NCBI GenBank assembly: GCA_937892115.1
Contig: CALAUI010000020.1
Location: 186,001 to 250,000, forward strand
Length of the DNA stretch: 64,000 bases
From: an uncultured Clostridia bacterium
GTDB taxonomy: Bacteria; Bacillota; Clostridia; Oscillospirales; Acutalibacteraceae
Direction: 5' to 3'
The notes below the pieces were generated by a model. That model did no database searches. It was not told where the DNA came from and saw only the letters and a list, made by a program, of their open reading frames with translations. The position numbers were made by a program, and so were the translations under genes. Shown here in pieces: positions 48,300-56,913 of this stretch (position 1 is the stretch's first letter; the number at the start of each line of letters is the position of its first letter).

Positions 48300-49348
48300 A
48301 TTTTTATCCCGATTTAATGACAGACCTTTCAGGCAAAAAAATAACCGATGCTTCCATGTGGAGTGACAGAAAAAAAGAGATTGTTGATATTCTCTCAAGA
48401 GAAGAATACGGCTATATGCCTCCCGTATTCGGTGAGGTAAAGGGCGAAATCGTAAAGACCAACGACAGAGAGTGCGCCGGTCACGGTATACATGAGGATA
48501 TTGTACTTTCCTTCCCCGCGGAAAAGGGCGAATTTTCATTCCCCATCCGTTTCGTTTATCCCGTAAATAAAGAAAAAGTACCCGTTATCGTATATATGAG
48601 CTTCAGCAGTGCCCTTGCTGACCACTATATTCCTCTTGAGGAGATAATTGACCGTGGCTTTGCGGTTGCGGAGATTTATTACGGCGATATAACCTCCGAC
48701 GATAACGATATGAGCAACGGACTTTCCGGGCTGTTTACCCGCCCCGATGACGGTACCGGTTACGGCAAAATCACGATTTGGGCTTATGCTATGAGCAGAG
48801 CGCTCGACTATCTGCTGACGAGGGATAACGTTGACAGCGAAAAGGTTGCCTGCCAGGGACATTCAAGACTCGGCAAGACGGCTCTGTGGTGCGGCGCGAA
48901 CGATCACAGATTCCGCTACGTTATTTCAAACGATTCCGGCTGCGGCGGTGCGGCTTATGAAAGAACCAAGCACGAAGGCGCGGAAACCATTGAGGATATG
49001 AACAGAGTTTTCCCGTTCTGGTTCTGCGAAAACAGAATGAAATACGCGGGCAAAGAGGATACGATGCCCTTTGATCAGCATTTCCTGATTGCCGCTTCCG
49101 CACCCAATAACGTCATCGTTGCTTCGGCTCATCTTGACGACTGGGCAGATCCCTATTCGGAGCAGCTCAGCTGTCTGGGTGCTTCCCCCGCCTTTGAGCT
49201 TTTCGGCAAGGGCTTTTCGGGAACGGAAGAAAAAGCAAATGTCGGCGACAATTTTGATGAAGGCAAGGTTGCATATCATCTTCGTGACGGCAAGCATTTT
49301 ATGTCACGCTATGACTGGAATCTCAATATGGATTACATTTCAAAATAA
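48296..49348 (+). CDS. CE15-like (glucuronoyl esterase-type) alpha/beta hydrolase
   Basis: The 350-residue protein has the nucleophile elbow GHSRLGKTALW (Ser near 187), close to the GCSRxGKGA signature of CE15 glucuronoyl esterases. It also has SNDSGCGGAAYER and a late His near HDLRDGKH as candidate triad member. CE15 enzymes cut ester links between glucuronate of xylan and lignin; without a signal peptide, this one would act on imported oligosaccharide esters. Coupling with a phosphoesterase is unexplained. The exact substrate is open. Confidence 0.75.
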   Translation: MNFYPDLMTDLSGKKITDASMWSDRKKEIVDILSREEYGYMPPVFGEVKGEIVKTNDRECAGHGIHEDIVLSFPAEKGEFSFPIRFVYPVNKEKVPVIVYMSFSSALADHYIPLEEIIDRGFAVAEIYYGDITSDDNDMSNGLSGLFTRPDDGTGYGKITIWAYAMSRALDYLLTRDNVDSEKVACQGHSRLGKTALWCGANDHRFRYVISNDSGCGGAAYERTKHEGAETIEDMNRVFPFWFCENRMKYAGKEDTMPFDQHFLIAASAPNNVIVASAHLDDWADPYSEQLSCLGASPAFELFGKGFSGTEEKANVGDNFDEGKVAYHLRDGKHFMSRYDWNLNMDYISK

Positions 49349-49365
49349 TCCGTCATATATAAAAC

Positions 49366-49396
49366 AAGACCGTACACTTACCGTGTACGGTCTTTT
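49366..49396. terminator. Bidirectional terminator
   Basis: Hairpin AAGACCGTACAC / GTGTACGGTCTT, loop TTACC, followed by TTTTG on the plus strand; A-rich on the left for the convergent FGGY kinase gene. Confidence 0.82.
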
Positions 49397-49410
49397 GTCT
49401 GCTGTGATAA

Positions 49411-50991
49411 TTATGCCTCTGCCGCGGCTTTTTCTGCGGCAAGACCTTTTTTGTAATTCTCAATGAATTTTGCAAAACCCGCCTTGTCTTCCTCTGTGGG
49501 AGCGACTTCAAAGGATTCCTGATTGCCGAATACTCTGCTGTCAAGATAATCCTCAAGGGCTTCGCCCTCTTTTTTATTGAGCATATAGCCGGCAAGTATT
49601 GCCTGTCCCCACGGACCGCCTTCGCCTGCGGTCTTCATTACGGAAACGGGAGCGTCAAGAGCCGCCGCCATAACCGCCTGACCTGCAACGGGCGCTTTGA
49701 AATAGCCGCCGTGACCTAAAAGCTTGTCGATTTTAACGTTTTCGGCGTCAAGGATTTCCTTGCCGATACCCAGAGTAGCCGCCGCGGAATAGAGCTGTGT
49801 GCGGCAGAAGTTGGGAAGATTAAACTTACTGTCGGGGCCTCTGAAGAAGAGGGGCTTGCCGCAGTCAAGGCCGGTGATTACTTCACCGGAAAGATAGTTG
49901 AAGCCGACAAGACCGCCGCAGTCCTTATCTGCCTTGAGAGAAAGCTCAAACATTTTGTCAAGTACGTTGTATATGGTAACGTCCGCGCCCATTTCCTTAC
50001 AGATTGAGGTGAAGATACCTGCCCAGGCATCTATTTCACCGGAGCAGTTATTGCAGTGTACCATTGCAACGGGTCTGCCCGAGGGAGTGGTGACCATATC
50101 TATTTCGGTGTAAAGCTTTGACAGTGCTTTTTCAAGCACCACCATAAGAAAAATGGAAGTGCCTGCGGAAATGTTGCCCGTTCTCTCTGCTACGGAGTTG
50201 GTGGCAACCATACCCGTGCCCGCATCGCCTTCGGGAGGACAGAGGGGAATGCCTGCTTTGAATTCACCTGTGGGGTCAAGGAGAAGAGCGCCCTCCTCGG
50301 TGAGTACGCCGGCTTTATCGCCTGCCACGAGTACCTCGGGAAGAATTGCGTTGATATCCCAGGGATAATCCTTTGAAAGGGAAGCGAATTTTTCCAGCAT
50401 GGTCTTATCGTAATTATTGATTGTGCTGTCAATGGGGAACATACCGCTGGCTTCGCCTATACCGATTACTCTTTTGCCCGTAAGTCTGTAATGAACGTAA
50501 GCCGCAAGGGTGTAAATGGCATCAATATCCTTTACGTGCTCTTCGCCGTTGAGCATTGCCTGATAAAGATGGGAAATGCTCCACCTCTGAGGAATATTGA
50601 AATCAAAGAGAGCGGTGAGCTTTTCTGCCGCTTCGGCGGTGATGGTGTTTCTCCAGGTCCTGAATTCGGCAAGCTGATTGCCGTCTTTATCAAAGGCAAG
50701 ATAGCCGTGCATCATACCGCTGATGCCCAGCGCACCTGCAGTGGTAAGCTTTACGCCGTATTTCTTTTCAACGTCTGCCTTAAGCTTTGCAAATGCGGTC
50801 TGAAGACCTGTCTTTACCTCGTCAAGAGAATAGGTCCATATACCGTTTTTATAGCTGTTTTCCCAGTCAAATGCACCCGAGGCAAGGGGATTTGCCATAC
50901 CGTCAATAAGGACCGCCTTGATACGGGTTGAGCCGAATTCAATGCCGATACTTGTTTTGCCTTCTGCAATAAGCTTTGCTCTGTCTTCCAT
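49411..50991 (-). CDS. FGGY-family carbohydrate kinase
   Basis: The 526-residue protein has the two FGGY ATPase lobes: GIEFGSTRIKAVLID at the N-terminus, GALGISGMMHGYLAFD, then EGDAGTGMVATNSV and NISAGTSIFLMVV, and the C-terminal GGYFKAPVAGQAVMAAAL. Members phosphorylate ketopentoses or related sugars (xylulose, ribulose, fuculose). The GEGGPWGQAILAGY region resembles clostridial xylulokinase/ribulokinase-like enzymes, but the sugar cannot be assigned. GGGAG precedes the ATG. Confidence 0.9.
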   Translation of the reverse strand: MEDRAKLIAEGKTSIGIEFGSTRIKAVLIDGMANPLASGAFDWENSYKNGIWTYSLDEVKTGLQTAFAKLKADVEKKYGVKLTTAGALGISGMMHGYLAFDKDGNQLAEFRTWRNTITAEAAEKLTALFDFNIPQRWSISHLYQAMLNGEEHVKDIDAIYTLAAYVHYRLTGKRVIGIGEASGMFPIDSTINNYDKTMLEKFASLSKDYPWDINAILPEVLVAGDKAGVLTEEGALLLDPTGEFKAGIPLCPPEGDAGTGMVATNSVAERTGNISAGTSIFLMVVLEKALSKLYTEIDMVTTPSGRPVAMVHCNNCSGEIDAWAGIFTSICKEMGADVTIYNVLDKMFELSLKADKDCGGLVGFNYLSGEVITGLDCGKPLFFRGPDSKFNLPNFCRTQLYSAAATLGIGKEILDAENVKIDKLLGHGGYFKAPVAGQAVMAAALDAPVSVMKTAGEGGPWGQAILAGYMLNKKEGEALEDYLDSRVFGNQESFEVAPTEEDKAGFAKFIENYKKGLAAEKAAAEA

Positions 50992-51043
50992 AAATTTTCT
51001 CCCTTCTGTAACCGTACAAGCTGTAAATTCGCTTTATAAGGTG

Positions 51044-51072
51044 ATTATATTACATTATCTGTTTTCAGTCAA
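51044..51072 (-). promoter_or_regulatory. Promoter of the FGGY kinase gene
   Basis: Minus strand: TTGACT (51067-51072), 17-base spacer, perfect TATAAT (51044-51049). Confidence 0.78.
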
Positions 51073-51080
51073 GAAAGTGT

Positions 51081-51109
51081 TTGTACAGGTGTTCTGTTTA
51101 TGATATACT
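51081..51109 (+). promoter_or_regulatory. Promoter of the MFS operon
   Basis: TTGTAC (51081-51086), 17-base spacer, TATACT (51104-51109), eight bases from the divergent kinase -35. Confidence 0.55.
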
Positions 51110-51138
51110 GTTCTTATATGAAGAAGGGAGGAAACGGG

Positions 51139-52218
51139 ATGCACGGTCTCAAAAATGCGCTGACAGCAAAGAATATGTCGGCCGGATGGCTTTATTTCTA
51201 TATCCATTTCGCAACGGAAGTGACTTGCTTCTTTTTCCTTTCAAGACAGTACGGAGACAGTGTAATGCTGTGGCTTTTCCCCTTTGTCTATGATGCCCTT
51301 GCCTTTGTACCCCAGTCACCGATAGGTTACCTCTGCGATAAATTCAAAAAAATCAACGGCGGTATAATCGGTACGGTGCTTATGGCTGCGGCGGGGCTTA
51401 TGTTTGAATATCTGCCGGTTTCTCCGTATATTCCTCTTGTGATTTTATGTATAGGCAATGCCTTTACCCACGTTGGCGGAGCAGAAACGACTCTGCGCGT
51501 TTCCGACGGACGGCTTTCTCACTCCGCAATCTTTGTTTCCGGCGGCTCGTTCGGTGTGGTAACGGGACGGCTTCTCTCCGCGTCCGACGTAAGCGGTCTG
51601 ATAATCGTTTTGTTTATGCTCACGGCAATTCCGTTTGTCCTGCTGGCAGACACTTACCGTAATGATACGGAAAAGCAGAATATCAATCCCTGCGAAAAAT
51701 TCAATTACTCAAATCCGGTTCTTCCGGCGGCTGCCGTCATAGTCCTTGCGACACTCGTTGTTGCCGTAAGGGGATATATGGGCTACGGAATACCCACCGC
51801 CTGGAAAAAGACTCTGTTTCAGACCGTCTGCCTTTACGCTGCGATGGGTACCGGCAAGGCAGCAGGCGGAATATTTGCCGATGCCTTCGGAGTCAGAAGG
51901 ACGGCTGTTTTCAGCGTGCTTGCGGCTCTGCCCTTTTTGCTTGCGGGGAATAATCACATGGGGATTTCCCTTGTCGGAGTGATGATTTTCAGCATGACGA
52001 TGTCAATCACCCTTGCCCTGCTCGTTTCCGTGCTGAAAAGTACACCCGGCTTTGCCTTCGGATTTACCACTCTTGGACTTTTTCTCGGCACGGCACCCAT
52101 ATTCTTTTTCAGATTTACCTCGGTGAGAGCCAACTGCATCGTGATTTCCGCTTTGTCGGTGCTTTGCCTTGCGGCTCTTATGATTATCGGCAGAAAGGAT
52201 GAGAAGATAAATGAGTGA
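51139..52218 (+). CDS. MFS-like multipass membrane protein
   Basis: The 359-residue protein has 10-12 hydrophobic helices with short loops (IGYLCDKFKKINGG after helix 2, and GKAAGGIFADAFGVRR in the second half), consistent with a two-bundle MFS fold. It lacks strong family signatures, so the substrate is unknown. ATG 51139 follows GGGAGG; in-frame codons upstream fall in the promoter. It is first in a run of small membrane-protein genes. Confidence 0.75.
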   Translation: MHGLKNALTAKNMSAGWLYFYIHFATEVTCFFFLSRQYGDSVMLWLFPFVYDALAFVPQSPIGYLCDKFKKINGGIIGTVLMAAAGLMFEYLPVSPYIPLVILCIGNAFTHVGGAETTLRVSDGRLSHSAIFVSGGSFGVVTGRLLSASDVSGLIIVLFMLTAIPFVLLADTYRNDTEKQNINPCEKFNYSNPVLPAAAVIVLATLVVAVRGYMGYGIPTAWKKTLFQTVCLYAAMGTGKAAGGIFADAFGVRRTAVFSVLAALPFLLAGNNHMGISLVGVMIFSMTMSITLALLVSVLKSTPGFAFGFTTLGLFLGTAPIFFFRFTSVRANCIVISALSVLCLAALMIIGRKDEKINE

Positions 52219-52417
52219 CCTTGAAATACTTGTGGATTCCTTACTTTTTGAGCATATCAAAGGCGGAATTTATCTTATTGCCGCAGTCGTGACCGCCGTA
52301 ATCGTTTTTGCCGTGATTGTTGCGGCTTATGAATTAAAAAAGCAAAAGAGTGAGAAAAATGCTTCAGAATCTGCCCCTGATACTTGTGAGGTGTCTGCTG
52401 CTGACGGTACTGATTGA
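52211..52417 (+). CDS. Small single-pass membrane protein
   Basis: This 68-residue product has one helix (about 19-41, GGIYLIAAVVTAVIVFAVIVAAYEL) and a polar tail. It overlaps the MFS gene end by eight bases and the next gene by about 60 bases in another frame. The composition suggests a genuine gene, but the tail overlap is unusually long. Function unknown. Confidence 0.6.
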   Translation: MSDLEILVDSLLFEHIKGGIYLIAAVVTAVIVFAVIVAAYELKKQKSEKNASESAPDTCEVSAADGTD

Positions 52418-52709
52418 GGGCGTTACGGCGCTGATATTGGGAGTCAGAAGCAAAAAAGATTTGCTGAATACGGTCCTTGTGAATATGATAACCAATCCCG
52501 TTGTGGTGTTTTCCGTATTTACGGTGGGTTATTTTTTCGGAAACAGAGTGAGAATGCCTCTTGAATATGCCGAAGAAATTGCAGTTGTCATAGTTGAAGG
52601 ATTGATATATAATAAGGTTATGGATTACAGGAAGATAAATCCTTTTCTTCTGTCCCTGATACTGAACGCAGTATCTTACGCATGCGGATTTATCTTCAAT
52701 AACGGTTAA
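52359..52709 (+). CDS. Multipass membrane protein, unknown
   Basis: The 116-residue product is hydrophobic with three to four helices (LILVRCLLLTVLIEGVTALI, VLVNMITNPVVVFSVFTVGYFFG and a C-terminal NAVSYACGFIF). A GTG at 52350 is an alternative start with no better ribosome site. It overlaps the preceding ORF by about 60 bases, so the two may be translationally coupled. I do not recognise a family. Confidence 0.65.
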   Translation: MLQNLPLILVRCLLLTVLIEGVTALILGVRSKKDLLNTVLVNMITNPVVVFSVFTVGYFFGNRVRMPLEYAEEIAVVIVEGLIYNKVMDYRKINPFLLSLILNAVSYACGFIFNNG

Positions 52710-52721
52710 AGGAGGGAATCT

Positions 52722-52904
52722 ATGTTTAATATTAAGCTTGATGTTGCACCCCCGAATCCGTTGGAGGATATTTTCGGCTCTGCTACTGCGGGAATTATCG
52801 TTCTGTGCGGTGTGGCGGTGGTGCTGACGGTTGTAATTTCAATCATATTGATAAAAAAGAAAAATAAAAAGGTAACGGAGGAAACAGATGATGAAGAAGA
52901 TTAG
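52722..52904 (+). CDS. Small single-pass membrane protein
   Basis: This 60-residue protein has a short Pro-rich extracellular N-terminus (VAPPNPLEDIFG), one helix (about 24-46) and a basic then acidic cytoplasmic tail. GGAGG precedes the ATG. It overlaps the SH3-like protein gene by 17 bases and may be its membrane partner. Confidence 0.7.
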   Translation: MFNIKLDVAPPNPLEDIFGSATAGIIVLCGVAVVLTVVISIILIKKKNKKVTEETDDEED

Positions 52905-54450
52905 TTCCTTATTACTCGCTCTGGTACTTATTCTCTGCCTTGCGGTACCCGCCCTTGCGGATATGGGTGCCCCGGAATTTTTAGAGTATAATGCGACCGT
53001 TTCAAATCCCGACGGCACAAAGGATTTATACGGGGACAATGTGCTGATTCCCTACGGAGCGCAGGTCAGGGTCATCGGCGAATACGGTGACGAATGCAGG
53101 ATCACCTACGAAAACGGTTATTATGACGTTGACAAAAACGATCTTACCGCTTCCGATGAGGACAACTCCGCTTCAAAGTCGCAGAAGTATGACAGCGAGA
53201 TAACGCTTAAGGTTACGGCGGAGAAGGGAACCGAAATCAAAAAGGGTCACGGTTACGCCTATGAAACAATAGCCGTCATTCCCGAGGGCACCGAATTTAC
53301 CGTCAGCAGCGGTGACAGCTCCTCCGTATTCAACGGCACCTGGTCATGGGTTTCATACGAAGGAAACGAGGGCTGGGTATATACCTATCCGTATGATTAC
53401 GACTGCGGCGTTGCCGTAAAGGCAGAAAGAAAAAACGGCAGACTCGGCAGAGTTACCGTTCTTGCCGACGGTATGCGCCTTATGAAGGAGCCGGGCTACT
53501 ATCCCTCAGCCGATGAAATGTCCGAAGCAGACAGCAGTAAATTTATCGGTGATGCAATCCCCGCAGGTACCGTGCTTACCTATTCATATTATATGCCTTC
53601 ACCCCATCGCACGATTATTTTTACCGAATATAACGGTGTCAAGGGCTGGTTCCTTGAGGGAGACAGCGAAAACGACCTTTACACTTCAGCGGTTACCGCT
53701 GACAGGATCAGCCATCTCTACATGGAGAAGAAGCTTGATATGACGGAAGAGCCCTTCGGAAAGGGTGAGGTTATCGCCTCCGTTCCCGCAGGGGAGGGAA
53801 TAGCATCCTATTGCTCCGCAAGTAAAGTAGTCAATACCGATGACGGAAGCGATGCAGAGCCGGAGGAAAATCAGTACGGTTATTATTCATACGATTACGA
53901 TGCCTGCGCGCAGATAAATACCTTCTTTGTTACCTATTCGGGCAAAGCGGGCTGGATTACCGCTCCTTATGACGATATTGATTGCGTCAAGTATATCGAG
54001 TGGATGACCGTATTCAACAGCGACGAGGAGCTCTCATTCTATGCCGATGAGGATATGACCGAAGAGCTGGGCACGATCCCCGCAGGCAAAAATTTCGTTG
54101 AAATCACGAGATTTTATGAAAACAATAAGATAAAGGTCGCCTATGATAAGCAAATCGGTTACGTTTACGACAACGCACGGTTTGATTTCAGAGAAGGGAA
54201 CGCCAAAGAGAACGAGATGATTATCTTCGGCAAAGAAATCAAGGAGGATTTCAGCTTCCTTCCCGAGGACGCGGAAATTACGGAGCCGGAAACAGAAGAG
54301 CCCGATATCGGTGAGCCGAAGACGGCAGACCCCGTCAAAAAGACACCGGCTGCAAAAACCTTTATTATCGGTGTTGCCGCTATAACGGCGGTCGTGGTAC
54401 TGACAGCGGCAGTTATTGCCGTTCTCGTAAACAAAAAGAAGAAGAAATAA
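52888..54450 (+). CDS. Surface protein with SH3-like repeats and C-terminal membrane anchor
   Basis: The 520-residue protein has a signal peptide (1-24, ending ALA) and several beta-rich modules of about 70-90 residues. These contain the SH3b-like GWV or GW pattern (NEGWVYTYPYD, VKGWFLEG, KAGWITAPYDD, IGYVYDN). An acidic Pro/Glu linker, a transmembrane helix near the C-terminus and a basic KKKKK tail follow. SH3b modules usually bind peptidoglycan. No enzymatic domain is present, so it may be a wall-sensing or adhesion protein. GGAGG precedes two adjacent ATGs; the first is used. Confidence 0.78.
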   Translation: MMKKISSLLLALVLILCLAVPALADMGAPEFLEYNATVSNPDGTKDLYGDNVLIPYGAQVRVIGEYGDECRITYENGYYDVDKNDLTASDEDNSASKSQKYDSEITLKVTAEKGTEIKKGHGYAYETIAVIPEGTEFTVSSGDSSSVFNGTWSWVSYEGNEGWVYTYPYDYDCGVAVKAERKNGRLGRVTVLADGMRLMKEPGYYPSADEMSEADSSKFIGDAIPAGTVLTYSYYMPSPHRTIIFTEYNGVKGWFLEGDSENDLYTSAVTADRISHLYMEKKLDMTEEPFGKGEVIASVPAGEGIASYCSASKVVNTDDGSDAEPEENQYGYYSYDYDACAQINTFFVTYSGKAGWITAPYDDIDCVKYIEWMTVFNSDEELSFYADEDMTEELGTIPAGKNFVEITRFYENNKIKVAYDKQIGYVYDNARFDFREGNAKENEMIIFGKEIKEDFSFLPEDAEITEPETEEPDIGEPKTADPVKKTPAAKTFIIGVAAITAVVVLTAAVIAVLVNKKKKK

Positions 54451-54458
54451 AAAAACAA

Positions 54459-54484
54459 AACCCCGAAGCTGATGCTTCGGGGTT
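54459..54484. terminator. Bidirectional terminator
   Basis: Perfect 11-bp hairpin AACCCCGAAGC / GCTTCGGGGTT with a 4-base loop between convergent genes. Confidence 0.85.
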
Positions 54485-54493
54485 AACTTATAT

Positions 54494-55066
54494 TTACAGT
54501 ACAAAAACGGAATATACTATGATAACCGCGATTCCGAGAATGAAATTGATGCCGTGTCTTTCAAGGAAAGCACCTGCTCTTGTGATAAGAGCTATGGGGA
54601 AGGTCAGGATTATCACGAGTGCCTTCAGCACCTTTCCTCCTGCGGACGCTTTCCTGAAGCTTTCACCGTCATAGACAAGCTCAAAGAAGGTGATGATATC
54701 CTCCGAAAGAGGAAACAGAGCGCAGAGCAGTGACATTCCCACGTAAAGGCATAAGAGGTAGAATATGAACAGTACGGCATTGTCGTAAATCGTAGTGCCC
54801 ATATAGAATATGCCCATTATTCCCGCAAGCCACAGAGGCATTCCCATATTGAAATTCATGAATCCGGGGAAAAATACAAGAAAAAATGAGCTTAACGGAG
54901 TCCTCGCAAGAGAATGCTCCGCGTGACCGCACGCTTCGTCAATTCTCATATATCCTACGGGTTCAACGGGAATACGGAGAATTTTGCAGGCGAGGTGCTC
55001 CCACAGACCCCGAAGGTATGAGCCGGGGAAGAGTATGTATTTTGTTATGATGTAAAACAGTTTCAT
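54494..55066 (-). CDS. Multipass membrane protein, possibly a degenerate membrane metalloprotease relative
   Basis: The 190-residue protein has about five helices. Near residue 14 the order FPG-x-x-L then EHLACKILRIPV resembles the HExxH-containing first helix of a family of small membrane metalloproteases (LPG-x-HExAHxxxC), but the HExxH itself is absent. This would make it an inactive relative; the resemblance is weak. Its ATG overlaps the upstream TPR-protein stop by four bases, so the two probably work together. Confidence 0.5.
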   Translation of the reverse strand: MKLFYIITKYILFPGSYLRGLWEHLACKILRIPVEPVGYMRIDEACGHAEHSLARTPLSSFFLVFFPGFMNFNMGMPLWLAGIMGIFYMGTTIYDNAVLFIFYLLCLYVGMSLLCALFPLSEDIITFFELVYDGESFRKASAGGKVLKALVIILTFPIALITRAGAFLERHGINFILGIAVIIVYSVFVL

Positions 55067-56826
55067 ATAAAGTCACACATTCCTTCCGAAAGCACTTTCT
55101 TCAAGTCAAATTTACCTTCCGTAAGCTGTTTCGCGTAATCGGGGACGTATTCTTCAACATTGAACGTGGTAATCGCATACTGAAGGTCCTCGTAATTCTC
55201 GTTATCCTCGTCGATTACATCCTGAGCATAGTGAGTGGCAATGTAAAGAGTGGTGTCAATGAGAGTGCCGTCAAAGTCGGTAATCGCATAATAGCTTGAC
55301 AGATAGCTTGCGTCGTTGCTGGCACTGAATGCGGTGGCAAATGCCTCCTCATAGTAGCCCTGATAGAGATATACGAGGGCGAGCTGACGCCTTACCTCGG
55401 GATAATTCGTGAAGTAGTTGCCCGCATCCGTGGCAAGATGGATGGCGTTTTCATAATTGCCCTTTACTCTTTCAAGATATATCTGGAGGGCGTAGCCGTC
55501 TTCCGTGAAATGGTCGTCTTCAAAGTTGTTGTTCAGGAATTCGTCAACGATTGCCTGCGCTTCGTCTATCTTACCGCGTGAAACAAGGATACGGCAAAGC
55601 TGCATACGGGAATAATCCTCTGACCTGTCCTTATTCATCATTTCCATGATGTATTTTGTAGCTTCGTCATATTTTTTCTGACTCATAAGCATGGAAATAA
55701 TGTTCTTGTAGTAAAGCCAGGAGTAATCGTCATCGCTTCTCTTTGCGGCCTCGTCAACAAGCTGCATATATTTGAAAAGCTGGTCGTTGTCGGCGGCGCA
55801 CCATTCCTCCGCAAGCACGCATATCGTGTAGTAAAGGTAAACCTCATTTACGTTTTCCTTACCGATATAGGTTTCAAATTCGGGTATTGCGGCATCAAGG
55901 TCATCAAGGGAAAGCAGACCTTCTCCCGCCTTTTCGTTCAGCTTTGCAAGAACGGGGTCAAGGGCTTTGACGGTTGATTCAAAATTATCGGTATAGCTCT
56001 TGAATTTCTTGTATCTGCGGCTGTGTTCCTTGAATTCAATGGAACCTGCCGAATTGAAAATATTGGCATCAAAGCTTTCACCGGCATCAAGGGGACCGTA
56101 AATCTTTGCGGCGCAGTTCATTGCCTTCATGCCGAAGTTAGAGCCGGTTTTAAGCAGAACGTTGAATACGGAATTTTCGGAAAATCCGCTGTTGACGTCC
56201 GCAAGTACGGAGGAAACCTCGTCATAGGCATTGAATGCCATGGTAAAGTTATCCTTTGACATATAGTAATCCGCTTTGAATGTCTGAAGGGAAGCGGCGC
56301 TGAGAAGTCCCATGGTAACAAGACCGCAGAAGGAAAAGATTATCATGACGAGTGCGGCGACCCATCCGGAAACGGGGATTTTTGTGCGCAGCAGGGCTTT
56401 GCCGCAGTCCTTACAGTAATCCTTGCCGGGCTCTGCTTCGTTTTCAAAGCAGTAGCAGCAGATTACGGATTCTTCCGATGCCGTTTCAATTTCCGTATCG
56501 GCGGGAACGTAAACGTCGGGTCTGCTTTCTTCGGAAGAATCGGTTTCGGCTTTCTTATCTTCCACAAGCTTAAGCTGTGTAAGCTCGTCTTCCTTTGCCC
56601 TTGCCTTCTGTTCACGCAGAGCCAGCTTCTTTTCTTTGAGCTGGGCTTTGTGTTTCTTTTCTCTCTCTTTGACCTTTGCTTTTGCTTCCTTCTGAGCGGC
56701 TTTGATTTTTGCCTTCTCCTCTTTGCCGGAGGCATTTTTTCTGGCTTTTCTCAGCTTCTCAATATCCAGGTCTTCGCGGTTTTGCGCAAGCTTGGTTTTA
56801 TTTTTTTTATTTCTGTTATTGCTCAA
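55063..56826 (-). CDS. Membrane-anchored TPR protein with zinc ribbon
   Basis: The protein of about 587 residues has a Lys/Glu-rich coiled coil (about 10-105), a zinc ribbon (ICCYCFENEAEPGKDYCKDCG), one transmembrane helix, and an extracytoplasmic region with tetratricopeptide-like helical repeats, clearest from about 330 to 560. I place the start at the TTG at 56826 with AAAGGA about ten bases upstream. The ATG at 56835 overlaps that site and is unlikely. It may be a scaffold; function unknown. Confidence 0.72.
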   Translation of the reverse strand: MSNNRNKKNKTKLAQNREDLDIEKLRKARKNASGKEEKAKIKAAQKEAKAKVKEREKKHKAQLKEKKLALREQKARAKEDELTQLKLVEDKKAETDSSEESRPDVYVPADTEIETASEESVICCYCFENEAEPGKDYCKDCGKALLRTKIPVSGWVAALVMIIFSFCGLVTMGLLSAASLQTFKADYYMSKDNFTMAFNAYDEVSSVLADVNSGFSENSVFNVLLKTGSNFGMKAMNCAAKIYGPLDAGESFDANIFNSAGSIEFKEHSRRYKKFKSYTDNFESTVKALDPVLAKLNEKAGEGLLSLDDLDAAIPEFETYIGKENVNEVYLYYTICVLAEEWCAADNDQLFKYMQLVDEAAKRSDDDYSWLYYKNIISMLMSQKKYDEATKYIMEMMNKDRSEDYSRMQLCRILVSRGKIDEAQAIVDEFLNNNFEDDHFTEDGYALQIYLERVKGNYENAIHLATDAGNYFTNYPEVRRQLALVYLYQGYYEEAFATAFSASNDASYLSSYYAITDFDGTLIDTTLYIATHYAQDVIDEDNENYEDLQYAITTFNVEEYVPDYAKQLTEGKFDLKKVLSEGMCDFI

Positions 56827-56857
56827 GGCAATCATCCTTTCGGCTTGATTCCCGTAG

Positions 56858-56886
56858 ATATTACCATTATAAAATAATAATTTCAA
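56858..56886 (-). promoter_or_regulatory. Promoter of the TPR-protein operon
   Basis: Minus strand: TTGAAA (56881-56886), 17-base spacer, TAATAT (56858-56863). Confidence 0.55.
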
Positions 56887-56913
56887 CGGAAACAGAATAA
56901 ATTTACAGTAAAT

